64,000 nucleotides of DNA from Apus apus (Eukaryota > Chordata > Aves > Apodiformes > Apodidae): NCBI RefSeq assembly GCF_020740795.1, contig NC_067304.1, forward strand, positions 1,726,056-1,790,055, given 5' to 3'. Shown here piece after piece: positions 20,401-30,438 of this stretch. The translations under genes and the position numbers were made by a program. Numbering within the stretch: position 1 is the stretch's first letter; each line of letters opens with the position of its first letter. The notes under the pieces were generated by a model that saw nothing but the letters and a program-made list of their open reading frames with translations, did not search any database and had not been told where the DNA came from.

Positions 20401-23400
20401 GGGTGTTAATGGTGTTAACAAAGCCAAGAGCCCCCCCCCCCCCCTCCTCGCCCCGTGCTCCCCTGACCCGACCCTCCCATCCCTGCGCGGTTCCAGTTCT
20501 CCCACAGGGATGTTGGGGCACAGTCCCAGGAGAAAAGGGGCTTGGTGTGCCCCCCCGCCCCGTGTGTGTCCCGTCCGCACCCCCAAACCATCCCCAAACG
20601 GGTCCAAATTCTCCCGGGGGGGTTAATTGGGGTCCAGTCCCAGAAGAGAAGGGCTCAGTGCAGACATGTAGGGTGTCAAATCCATCACTGGGGAGGGCAA
20701 AATCCCCCTTTCCCAGGGGAGCTGTGGGCGGGCAGCGCTCCCTGAAGGGACCCGGGGCAGTGGGTGCTCGGGGTCCCACTTGGAGACCCCCTCGGATGGC
20801 GGGGTGGGTGGGGGGAGGGAAGGAGGCAGACAGAGAAGGCAAGTGCAGGGTTGTCCTGTAGAAAGGGCTTTGCTCAACCCTCCCTGTGCCCTTCCTTGTC
20901 CCTCTCCTTGTTCCCTCCCTCCCATTCCCTCCCAGCTCGGGCTGACACCCCAGCCCAGGGCAGGACATCGATGGGATCCACCAGTATCCCCAGTGCCCGC
21001 CCCCCCAACCCCCCCACGATGCCTGAACTCAGCTCAAGGGGAACCTCTGCCTGCCCCCCCCCCCCGTGCCAGCATTTCCCCGTAGCTGGAATTCTCAGGA
21101 AACCATTTGGAAAGGGGTGGAAAAATCAACTCTCTCCTCCCTTTTGGCTGGGGAAGAGCCCCCCCTTCCCCACCCAACAAATTTGGGGGTTCACCCCCCC
21201 CCCCCCCCGTTCCCCTCACTGCTACCCCATCTCCGGGGTGTCCGATGAGGTGGGTCCAAGGGGAGAAATCACAGCCACGTGTTTTGGGGGTCCCCCTAAG
21301 AGGGACCCGGGGGAGGTCAGGGACTCTGGGTGCTGCTGGGACCCCGAGGAGCTGAACCAGCCAAGGGAAAACCCTGGAGGGGGGGGTGAAAAGCTTGGGG
21401 ACCTCAGCAGCTGAGGGGACGCAGGGGCTTCACCTGGGAAGGAGATGACCTGAAAATGCGGGTTCTTGCCCTAATTTCACCCCAAACACCAACTCCAGAG
21501 CTGCAGGTGGAGCCCACCAACCCCCTGGGAGGGGCAGGATCGGGCCCACGGCCCAACCTTGGGCACAGCGAGTGCTTGGGGGGGGAAATCACCTCCTTGG
21601 GGGGCGTGGGTGGATCCTCCTTCCCGACCCCTTAACCCATCCCGGGGGGGAAATGGGGATCCCCATCCCCACGGATCCACCGGGGCGGGGGGGGGACACA
21701 CACTCCGTGCCCCCCCAAACCAGCCCCTATCACCTCAGCCTCTTCCAGACTTCTGGTTTGGATTGATTTTTTGTTTTGGTTGTTTCCTAAATGAAGGCAA
21801 TTTGGGGGTTACCGGGCACAGCTGAGAACCCTGAGGCCAGAGCCAAGATCCAGCTGCCTTGAATTAACGGGAGAATATTTTGGGGGGTTGGGGGGGGGGG
21901 GAGAAGTTTTGGGGGGCGATTGCTCCCCAGTACCGACCTGTCTACGTGCCCAGCAGTGGATAATGATTAAGGCATGAGGCCAAATTACCATTTTCTCCCC
22001 ATTTTCTCCTCCCAAGGGCTCGGGGCGGGGAGGGGGGGAGGTTAATGATTAAAAAAAAAACACCCAAAGAGCAAAACCGAGGTAAAAAAAAACCCTAAAT
22101 GTGACGAAAAATAAAGGCAAAACGAGGGAAAAAATTTAAAAAATATCCCCCTTCACGAATGCGGCGGGTTTGGGGTTTTTTCCCCCCCCCCTTTTTTTTT
22201 TCCCAAGGGCCAAAAAATAATATATAAAAAAATCTGCATTTTCAAACGAGGTTTTGGTTTTGGAGACAAATAAATGGGCAGAAAGAAGGAGAAGGCAGGA
22301 AGGGGAGCAGGATACGGGCACGTAGTTAAATAAACACGGCGTCGTAGGGGAGACAAAGAGGATGGGGAAAAGGGAAGATATCGATTTCCAACCCCCACCC
22401 CCCCCAATCCCAACACCTCCTTCCTAATCTGACACCCCCTGAAAGATTTGACGGCGCTGGGGAAGGGAGCAGCTGGGGAACAGCTGCACGGTTCTTGGGT
22501 TAAGCGGGAGGGGAGAAGGAGAATTCCAAAGGGATCATTAGGGAAGGGAATGGGGGCATGGAAAGCTCTCCTAGGAACTGGGGGGGGGGGGAGGGCGGGG
22601 AGGGTTGGGGGGAGGGGGAGATTCAGCAAAAACACCCCTGGGATTTGTAGCATCTCACCCACCGCACCTGGAGCAGGTAAGTGGGGTGGAAGAGACCGGC
22701 CCGGTGTCCTCGGGGTGTGTGGGGGGGTTCCTACCTGTTCCCGCCCCCCAAAGATTGGGAGTGGGGCAGCTTTGCCAGGCCCCACCTGGTTCCCATTACC
22801 CTCGAGGCGCTGCCTTTTTCTTCTTAAATTAAAGGGAAAAAGTGAAGGGAGGAGGGAGGAAAAAGCCGGTGGGACCGGAGAGCTCCGGGAGGAACGGGAC
22901 GAGCCCGGTCAGCCCCGACGGGCCCGGGAGGGAGGGAAATTGTGAGGAGAGAGGGATGGGAGCGGTGGGGAAAAGCCCCGGGGAGCGGCTCGTCCTGCCC
23001 GAGCCTGGAGAGGGACGCGAAGCCCCCGGAACAGGGATGCACCGGGAGTCCCGGGAGCTGGGGAACAGGGATGCACCGGGAATAGGGCCTGAGGGAGCGG
23101 GATGCACCGGGAGTCCCGGGAGCTTGGGAACAGGGATGCACCGGGAACAGGGCCTGAGGGAGCGGGATGCACCGGGAGTCCCGGGAGCTGGGGAGCCGGA
23201 TGCACCGGGAACAGGGATGCAGCAGGAGTCCCGGGAGCTGGGGAGCCGGATGCACCGGGAACAGGGCCTGAGGGAGCAGGATGCACCGGGAGTCCCGGGA
23301 GCTTGGGAACTGGGATGCACCGGGAACAGAGATGCGGCGGGAGTCCCTGGAGCTGGGGAGCGGGATGCACCGGGAACAGGGATGCACCGGGAACAGGGCC

Positions 23401-24446
23401 TGAGGGAGCGGGATGCACCGGGAGTCCCGGGAGCTGGGGAGCCGGATGCACCGGGAACAGGGATGCAGCGGGAGTCCCGGGAGCTGGATGCACGGGGAAA
23501 AGGGCACCAGGGAGGATGCACCGGGAACCCCAAGAGCCGGACACCGGGTTTTACCGGCAGCGGAGCACCGGGGAGTGGGTTGCACTGGAAGCCGGGCACT
23601 GGGGAGCCCGGGACGCTGGCAACGGGGAACCGGGAGCCCCGCGGCCAGGACTCGCCAGGCCGGGAATCCCGGGCCCGTCTGTGCCACCGTTTGCTCCCGC
23701 CTGTCCCTGCACGGTGAGTCCTGGATGCCCTTTTCCAGGTTCTTCCGAGGGACGGGGCCTGTCCCTACCCCGGGGAACGGGCTCCGAGCCCGTCAGGACC
23801 CGCCGTTCCTCGGCCCGGGCCGGTCCCCGCCGTCGCGGCAGCGGGGCCGGGTCCCTCCCGGAGCATCTTCTCCCCCTTTTCTCCCCCTTTCCCTATTTCT
23901 GGAGGCCGGGAATGATCGTGGAGACCTCGGTGTCTTGTCGCGACACAGCCTCGGCTCCCCGGCCCTTGCCTGTCCCGTCGGGGGATGCCCTGGTGCTCCG
24001 ACCGGGCCATATCGCGACAGCGGCCGCTTCGGTGAACCCGGTCGGCGAGAGGACGCTTTGAGGAAGGGGGGAAATCAGGCGTGGGGGGCCCCAGCAGACC
24101 CCTCGGGCGGGGGTAAAGGAGGAGGAAAGAGAAGCAGAAGGGAGCGGGAGGGGGTCGGTGGCCCCGGTCCCCCCATCCACCCGCCGCTCGCCCCGGTACC
24201 TGCAGCCCCGGCCGGATAAAAGGGCTTCCCATGGACGGCCGCGGTGGGGGTGCCCGGGTTGGTGACCCCCAGGAACCGGGATTCTGCTTTGTCCGGTGGA
24301 CAACGGGCCGGGCGGGGACTGAGCGGCGGCGGGTGACGGGGGGGACCCGGTGGAGCGATGGTGAAAGCGATGGGAGGCCGAGGGAGTCCCGGGGGGGGTC
24401 CGGCCCGACGTGGCGGGGGGAAAGGCGGGCAGTCCGGTGCCTCCAT
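17144..24446 (-). CDS. ALX3: ALX3, aristaless-like homeobox 3 (complete, 4 exons, ~314 aa)
   Basis: Nuclear paired-class (Q50) homeodomain transcription factor; ALX proteins bind TAAT palindromes and pattern craniofacial mesenchyme. Coding exons on the - strand: 24446-24200, 20370-20063, 18884-18822, 17470-17144 (247+308+63+327 = 945 nt, 314 residues plus TGA). Phases 1, 0, 0 agree and all junctions are GT-AG. The start ATG has a strong context (GCGCCATGG), and MEAPDCPPF aligns with mammalian MDPEHCAPF. The homeodomain spans about residues 140-199, with the typical intron between positions 46 and 47. The C terminus has [29 protein letters not shown] (OAR-like) and ends LLNWAT, as in ALX3 and unlike ALX1/ALX4 (ISWA-). 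Its position next to STRIP1 matches human. Oddity: about 22 residues after the homeodomain (the TAYDISVLPR-type segment) are missing in frame. Identification is very likely; expression is not shown. Confidence 0.93.
17500..18420. repeat. C-rich ~60-bp minisatellite in ALX3 intron 3
   Basis: Tandem units built from 'ggatccctctttactccccc', 'aggatcctccttgatccccc' and 'aggatccccattccccc', with variable C runs. About 14 units, each rich in GGATCC sites. It fills most of intron 3 between exons 4 and 3 and creates a long spurious Pro-rich ORF on the + strand. Confidence 0.9.
18421..18821 (-). other. ALX3: ALX3 intron 3, non-repetitive part
   Basis: G-rich on the + strand with several G runs. I read the complementary strand for the missing YDISVLPR-type segment and found none. 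The donor gtgagg is at the right end. Confidence 0.6.
18822..18884 (-). CDS. ALX3: ALX3 coding exon 3 (63 bp, shortened)
   Basis: Acceptor ccccccag|GTCTGGTTC and donor CAGGAG|GTGAGG bound exactly 21 codons, [21 protein letters not shown]. This completes homeodomain helix 3 (Q50, N51). By family knowledge the equivalent exon is 43 codons in ALX1, ALX4 and mammalian ALX3, continuing through the YDISVLPRTDS..PQ-type segment. That segment is absent here and I do not find it in the next 1.3 kb. Confidence 0.88.
18885..20062 (-). other. ALX3: ALX3 intron 2
   Basis: About 1.18 kb between homeodomain positions 46 and 47. GC-rich, with C and G runs near 19,200 and 19,730. It holds a T/A-richer part at 19,020-19,150. 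No repeat family or ORF recognised. Confidence 0.7.
20063..20370 (-). CDS. ALX3: ALX3 coding exon 2 (first 46 homeodomain positions)
   Basis: Acceptor ccccatggcag|GC joins the phase-1 exon 1 end to make Gly, giving AAG-SEKGG. The linker before the homeodomain is poorly conserved. Then [16 protein letters not shown]...LTEARVQ is essentially identical to mammalian ALX3, with Glu for Asp in RTELTEAR. Donor GTGCAG|GTGGGG. Confidence 0.95.
21750..22340. promoter_or_regulatory. Candidate intronic enhancer in ALX3 intron 1
   Basis: AT-rich, non-repetitive island in otherwise very GC-rich DNA. TAATGATTAA occurs exactly twice, at 21,961-21,970 and 22,043-22,052, along with GAATTAACGG (21,860) and CAAATTACC. 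Inverted TAAT cores are the site type bound by paired-class homeodomains, so autoregulation is possible. Function is inferred. Confidence 0.4.
22985..23565. repeat. GC-rich composite minisatellite in ALX3 intron 1
   Basis: Repeats of 'gatgcaccgggagtcccggg', 'agctggggagccggatgcac' and 'gggaacagggcctgagggag' in varying order, about 30-65 bp per unit. It opens several long spurious ORFs on both strands. Almost all units carry CpG and CCCGGG sites. Confidence 0.9.
23936..23945. promoter_or_regulatory. Palindrome TGTCGCGACA, second copy
   Basis: Identical to the core of the 14-bp palindrome at 14,167-14,180. A near copy (TATCGCGACA) lies at 24,010-24,019. All three sit in CpG-rich sequence. Confidence 0.35.
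24200..24446 (-). CDS. ALX3: ALX3 coding exon 1
   Basis: Encodes residues 1-82 plus one base: a Pro-rich N terminus ending [11 protein letters not shown], before donor GCTGCAG|GTACC. The ending aligns with the FYEGPAEAEEK region of human ALX3. The reading frame is open for another 180 nt upstream, but the MEAPDC start is preferred for its Kozak context and its alignment. Confidence 0.85.
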
Positions 24447-24640
24447 GGCGCAGGTTGGAGGGTTCGGTGTGTGGGGGGGGGGGCGACCGGCGGGGAACGG
24501 ATTTTGTGCGGGGGGCCGGGGAGGAGGGGGATGGTGGGGATGTGAAGGGAGGGATCGCCAAGCACCCCCCCCACACACACCCCTACACCCCATGGATAAC
24601 CCCCCCCCCCCCTCCCCTCCCCACACACCCCAGCCCAGTC

Positions 24641-26772
24641 ACGTGCGTCCTCCCATCCCCTTCGTTAACCCTCTAATCCCAGTCCCCCCCCAGCCCCAAG
24701 GTCCCTTTCCCAGTGGGTCAGATCCCAGCAGCCTTCTCTGCTCCATCCCTGAGGCACGGGCCGGGGTTGGGGGGGAGGGGGGGTAGCCCAGCTCCTCCCC
24801 TCCCAGCTCTCCCAGTGTCTCCCAGCTCCAGGAAATGCCCAAGGCCCTTCCTCGATTGAAAGCTTCATCCCCAACAGCTCAAAATCCCAGGCAAAAAGGG
24901 ACAAACTTCCCATTTTCAGGCACCCTTTGGAATTTTTTTCCCCCTTTCCCGGGCTCATTTGTTGCCCTTTCCCAGGGCCTGAGGCCTGGCCAAGTCAGTT
25001 CAGGGATGATGGTGACCCTGAAACAAGGGATCCAGGATCTGTGGGATCCCTGGGAACAGGCTCTGGGCTCTCCTGCCGTTGGCTCCCAGCACCCTGGGGG
25101 GGGGGGTGTCCTATCCTGCTCCCCCCATGTCCCTGCCACGGGTCCCACATCCCAGAATTTGGGTCCTTCCCATCTTTTGGCTTTGGGTTTTGCAGCAGGT
25201 TCTGGTGTTGGGGCAGAATGGATCCAAACCCGGGTTTTATTGTGGTTTCTCCACCTTTTCTCCTCCCTTTTTGCTCTTCTACATCCACCCCCTTTGGAGC
25301 TGCTCCCTGGGGTTTGGGGTGTGTTTGGGGGGGGGGGGATTTCTCCATCTCTGGGTGGGGGGGGGTTTCCTGTGCTACGTGATGGGGCAGATGTGGCCAC
25401 TCAATGATTGGGCACCCAAGTGAAATAACGTTAATTAACAGGGAGAAACGAGCTGAAATCGGGGCTGAGGTTTTTACTCCTTCCTTTGCTGGTTTCCCTT
25501 TATGCAGGGCACAACCTGTGGCTTTGAACCCACCCAAAGGTCTGGGGTGGGGGGGGTTGAGAAATATGATATCCTGCAGGAATTGGGGCTGCAGGGCAGG
25601 GGATGAATTGCACAGGAACCTCCAGAAGAGGTGGAGAAGGACCTGATGGATCCCAGGACGTGAAAGAAGGGGAGCGACTCCGAGTGTCACATCTTTGTCA
25701 TTTATTGGGGGTGTTTCGTTGTCCCAGGCAGGGTGAAAAGTTGGGATCACGAGGCAATCTGGTTGTAGAAGCTGAAGCTAGCAAGAAAATGTGACCCCTG
25801 TGTCTTGGCAGCAGTTGTGGGACTGACCACGGAGAGGTCAGGGAGGCCACGTTGGGTTCGTGGCGCGTGGGATGAATCCCAGTTGGATTTTCCAGCTTCC
25901 CAGGCAGGGCGACTGAATTTGCAAGGGGAAATTCGGGATTGGGTTGTGATCCTGGGCTCAGACTTCTTCTGGAAGAGAGTCCTGTGAGGGCTCGGCTCTG
26001 CAAATGGGGAGGGTGGGTTTGAGTGTGTTGTGCCCCTTCCTCTGGCTCCTCCTGCATCCCACAGCGTTCCCTGGTGCTTTCTTCCCTGGAGGTTTTCCCT
26101 GCTGGATTGTCCATGGATCTGGGTGTTTTAAGTGATTGTTAAACAGGATTGTGAGTCTTCTGGTACCCACCAAGTCGTTCAATGTTACTGACATCCATGT
26201 AGCTCCTGTAAAAGCTCGGGAATTCCAACCTACTCTGCCCAGTTTTCCTGCTGGTATTTCATGGGTTTCATAGGGATGAGTCTGTTCACGTGTGGGATGG
26301 GACTGGTTTGGGATTGTACTGGTTTTCCAGGCTGGAGCCATCACTGGGAGATGGCTCATCATCCCACCTGGGCAGGTGGGAGAGGCTCAGGAAGGTGTTT
26401 GGTCTCTGGGATTGGGGGGGTTTGGGAGCTGAGGGCAGCACAGGGGGAGGTTTGGGATATTTGTGGGGTTGGTTGGTGGAGGTGCTGAGGGGTTTGGTTC
26501 CTCCAGGGGGGACCTGGAGTCTCCTTCCTTACCTGCCACCATCCCTCTGCCCTGGGTTGGCTCACATGTAGGGCCAACCCGGGGCACCTCAACCTCCTGG
26601 AGGGATGTGTTGATGCTTTGAGGTCAGGGGCAAAAGCTCCCGAGGGTGACCCAGGTGGGTGACCATGGATGGGTGTCAGCGTGGGACAGAGCGGGGCAGG
26701 AGGTCCCTGTGGTGCTCCCAGGTCTTCATTTGCCACAAATCGGTTTATTTGTGGGCAAAGGATGATCCCTGA
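24641..26772. other. Unique intergenic DNA upstream of ALX3
   Basis: No gene seen. Moderately GC-rich with G runs at about 25,094 and 25,325. Contains a perfect GTTAATTAAC site at 25,430-25,439. The ORFs on both strands show no recognisable domain. Confidence 0.6.
25380..25460. promoter_or_regulatory. Candidate homeodomain/CCAAT-type element ~1 kb upstream of ALX3
   Basis: Within 40 bp there is TCAATGATTGGG (an inverted CCAAT with ATGATTG, PBX/HOX-like) and the perfect palindrome GTTAATTAAC at 25,430-25,439 (HNF1/paired-type). Non-repetitive and AT-richer than its surroundings. Confidence 0.35.
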
Positions 26773-26966
26773 GTGGGAGGGTGGTGAGACCCTGGCCCGG
26801 GTTGCCCAGGGAAGCTGTGGCTGCCCCATCCCTGGCAGTGTTGAAGGGCAGGTTGGATGGGGCTTGGAGCAACCTGGGCTGGTGGGAGGTGGCCCTGCCC
26901 ATGGCAGTTGGGACTGGATGATCTTGAAGGTCCCTTCCAACCCAACCCATCCCATGATTCTATGAT
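26773..26966 (+). mobile_element. CR1 LINE 3' fragment, main subfamily
   Basis: Sense copy of about 190 bp from 'gtgggagggtggtgagaccc' to the intact 'catgattctatgatcc'. Confidence 0.92.
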
Positions 26967-28340
26967 CCCAACAACCTCCTCAGCTAAAAGACTTCCAGGA
27001 GAAACTTCTCCCAAGGTCACGGTGCCCCACTCCAAGGAGGTGAAGCACCACCAGGTCCTTCTTCTTGGATTGAGATGACTTTTTGTGTCCTTTTCATGAC
27101 ATCTGCCACCAAATGAGCCACGCCAAGAGAGCACCAAGTGCAGTGGGATCCTCCAGGGACAAACATTTTCTGTTTTCAGCTTCTCTCTTGCTTGCTGGGA
27201 GGAGAGATTTCCTCCCCCAGCCTCCACTCTTTGCATCCCGTTGGCTTTCCTGAGGGTCTCCAAGCATCCCAGAGACCTTCCTGGATTCCCCCAGGACCAT
27301 CAGGTGCCACTGAAGAGCTTGGCAGGAGGTTCTGTGCTTTGCATGAACATCCCTGCACAGCCCAGTGGGTGGATCCAATGGGAATGGGCTTCTCCTTCTC
27401 CAGGGACACTCTTGAAGGCCAAGCAGTGTAGATGAGGCCCCAGCAGTCGTGGTCCAGCCCCTGGGTTTTTTTTTCTTCTCAAGGGGGTTGTTGTTTTTTT
27501 TTCTTACTGTTGAATTTTGTTTTTTCTACTTGTGTTCTTTGAATATTTTTTGAGATGGGCAGTTTGGGAAGAAAACCCATTCCTGGGAGTCCCTGGAGAA
27601 GAAGCCTCAGGACAGCAAGGAGACAACTTGGCTCAACACAGGAGCTTCAGGGTCCAGGCAGAAGGGACAGGCTGGGGACAATTGTCCTCCTGATGACACT
27701 GTTGGGCACCAAAGTCCCCTCCAGCCTGGAGCACCTGCAGCCCTGCTGGGTGTCTGCTGTTCAGGGCAGGGCTTGGAGGTTCTTCTCCAGCTCTGCTGCT
27801 CCTCAGCCTGGAGGAACCCCTTGTGTGGACAAAAGGAGGTGGGACAACACGAGGGAAGCAGTTCCCTGAGTCCTGGGGGAAGCCTGTGAGGTCTTTCCCT
27901 TGCCTGAGGGACCCAGTTGGCCACGTTGGCTGCTCTTCGGCTGGTGATCCCAGGTGGATCCTCTCCTAAACCCCAGAGGAGACTCATCCCTGGCTGGTTT
28001 ACACCCCTTGGTGGGTGCCAACATGGGCATCTCTCTGTCCTGCAGGGACAATCATCTTGGCCAGGAGCAGCAAAGGGACTTTGTGCCCTTGTTGACCTTT
28101 GGTGTTTTTTCCTCAAGCTGCCGAGCTCTCAGGGGTTCAACCCTTGTCCATCACCCTCCCAAGTATCCCAGAAAACCCTCCAGTTCCTCATGTTGATCTT
28201 CATCCCAGTCGGATCTCGCTCAGGAATGTGTCTGTTGATGGCAGGAAAAATGAAATCACTTCATTAATTCACACTCTGATCCCAACCCTGGTTTGTGTTC
28301 AGGGGTGGGAGCTGGAGCCCCTGGACCTGCCTCTGGTGGG
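26967..28340. other. Unique intergenic DNA
   Basis: No gene, CR1 or tandem repeat recognised. T-rich runs at 27,467-27,550. ORFs on both strands are short and lack any recognisable motif. Confidence 0.55.
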
Positions 28341-28665
28341 AACCTTTTGGACCCACCAGGCTGGCTTGTTCCTGGGGACCCTTTAGATCCACCTGGCTGG
28401 CTTGTTCCTGGAGATCCTGGGGACCCACCAGGCTGGTTTGTTCCTGGGGACCCACCAGGCTGGCTTGCTCCTGGGGATCCACCAGGCTGGCTTGCTCCTG
28501 GGGATCCACCAGGCTGGCTTGCTCCTGGGGATCCACCAGGCTGGCTTGCTCCTGGGGATCCACCAGGCTGGCTTGCTCCTGGGGATCCACCAGGCTGGCT
28601 TGCTCCTGGGGATCCACCAGGCTGGCTTGTTCCTGGAGACCCACCAGGCAGGAACCTGATGATGG
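28341..28665. repeat. 27-bp minisatellite
   Basis: About 11-12 copies of a 27-bp unit (ccaccaggctggcttgctcc plus tggggat). The centre is nearly perfect and both ends are degraded. Because 27 is a multiple of 3, the - strand keeps an open frame encoding GSPGASQPG repeats, which I regard as spurious. Confidence 0.93.
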
Positions 28666-28839
28666 TCAAAAAGATCCCTTTTCCAGGGCTCAGGAGAACA
28701 AAAATCCCCACCCAGCTGGAAAAATGATGCCCAAAAGTCACCACCTCAATGTCCCACGTGGGCTTTCCATGCATGTAGAGTGTTCCCCTCCATGGTCATC
28801 ATTAACACCCACCTACACACAAGCACATGCATGTCTGGA

Positions 28840-29880
28840 CAGATAGCAGAGGTGCACATTTACATATTCATGCATATTTATATAAACCGCACATTTATAG
28901 CCACATATCCATTGAATGCAGGTATATTTATGCCTAAGACCTGTTTATAGACACTCACATTTACATATTCATGCATATTTATATCTAAAAGGCACATTTA
29001 GAGCCACGTGCACGTGGATATGCAGGTCTACTGCATGTTTATTGACATATCATTTACATATTCATGCATATTCATACATCACACACATTTATAGCCACAT
29101 GCACATTTTATACATGTGTCTTATCCATGTCTGTAAATACATATATTTGCATATCTTTGCATATTTATAGAGATAACACACATTTATAGGCACATTTTAT
29201 GCATGTATATTTTTGCATAATACACCCTTATAGCCATGTGATTTACATATTCATACATATGTATATAGAATACACATTTATAGCCACATGCACATTTTAT
29301 ACATGTGCATTTCTATAAAATCCATGTCTGTAATCATGGATATTTGCATATTCATGAGTATTTATAGATATAATACATATTCATAACCACGTGCACATTC
29401 TATACATGTATTTTTTGTATAATGCACCCTTATATACATAAAATTTACATATCCATGCATATATATCTATAATACACTTTTATAGACATGTAATTTACAT
29501 ATTTATGCATATTTATAGATATAATGCACATTTAGAGCCACATACCCATTTTATTAATGCCCATTTCTGCTTAATACACCTTTATAGACATGAACATTTA
29601 CATATTCATGCATAAACATGTTTTATCCATGTACATTTACATATCAATGCATATTTATACATAGGGGTCACATCCACTACATGTTTCTATACATGTACAT
29701 TTGCATATGAACACATAGTTATATATAAAATTAATTTAAAGGCACATGCACATTTTATTCATGTGGATTTTTATATATATATATAATATCTTAATTTACA
29801 GCCACATGTTCATTTTATTAATGTGGATTTTTAGATCTATAGTATTAATTTACAGCCACATGTTATTTTTATTAATGTGG

Positions 29881-29911
<31 letters not shown>

Positions 29912-30373
29912 ATCTTAATTTACAGCCACATACACATTTTATCCCTGTGGATTTTTATATATATATATAAAAATACATATATTTTTATATTTTTATATAT
30001 ATTTTTATATATATTTTATATTTTATATATACATATAAATTTAAAGACACATGCACATTTTATTAATGTGGGTTTTTAGATCTATAATATTAATTTACAA
30101 ACACATGTTCATTTTATTCCTGTGGATTTATATATATATTTATAATCTTAATTTACAGGCACATGCACATTTTATTCCTGTGGTTTTATATATATATATT
30201 TACAGATACATGTTAATTTTATTCCTGTGGATTTATATATATATATATAATATTAATTTTAAGACACATGCACATTTTATAGCTGTGAATTTATATATAT
30301 ACACATAATATTAATTTACAGCATATATATAATCTTAATTTACAGGCACATGCACATTTTATCCCTGTGGATT
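28840..30373. repeat. AT-rich satellite, ~100-bp and ~70-bp units ('tttatagccacatgcacattttat')
   Basis: 'cacatttatagccacat' recurs near 28,890, 28,998, 29,087, 29,189 and 29,275. A related 'taatttacagccacatgttc' plus 'attttattaatgtggattt' unit then continues from about 29,735 to 30,373. Interspersed TATATA runs (for example 29,888-29,911). Confidence 0.85.
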
Positions 30374-30438
30374 TATATAATATAATATAATATAATATAA
30401 TATAATATAATATAATATAATATAATATAATATAATAT
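30374..30438. repeat. (TATAA)n microsatellite
   Basis: About 12-13 perfect tandem TATAA pentamers, passing into TATATTATATATA. Confidence 0.95.

Larger units (their letters stand above)
20371..24199 (-). other. ALX3: ALX3 intron 1 (~3.8 kb)
   Basis: The largest intron. It contains G/C homopolymer-rich sequence (20.4-21.7 kb), an AT-rich island (21.75-22.35 kb), a minisatellite (22.99-23.56 kb) and the inner half of the CpG island (23.6-24.2 kb). No additional exon is needed, because the exon 1 and exon 2 phases fit directly. Confidence 0.7.
23566..24640 (-). promoter_or_regulatory. ALX3: CpG island and promoter region of ALX3
   Basis: Dense CpG (cggccgggcggggactgagc, gaccgggccatatcgcgac and similar) spanning exon 1 and both flanks. 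I see no TATA box within 150 bp upstream of the ATG, so a CpG-island promoter with dispersed starts is the likely type. The transcription start itself cannot be placed. Confidence 0.6.

Noticed and set aside
22842-24061. Long + strand ORFs with [10 protein letters not shown] repeats
   Set aside because: Antisense to ALX3 intron 1 minisatellite; no homology.
17144-24446. Identification of the homeobox gene as ALX1 or ALX4
   Set aside because: The C terminus (GSPGG, CMSPY, LLNWAT) and the STRIP1 neighbour fit ALX3; ALX1/ALX4 end in ISWA-type tails and lie elsewhere in the genome.
28341-28665. Collagen-like protein encoded by GSPGASQPG repeats
   Set aside because: The period is 27 bp, without a strict Gly-X-Y pattern or flanking coding sequence; a minisatellite.
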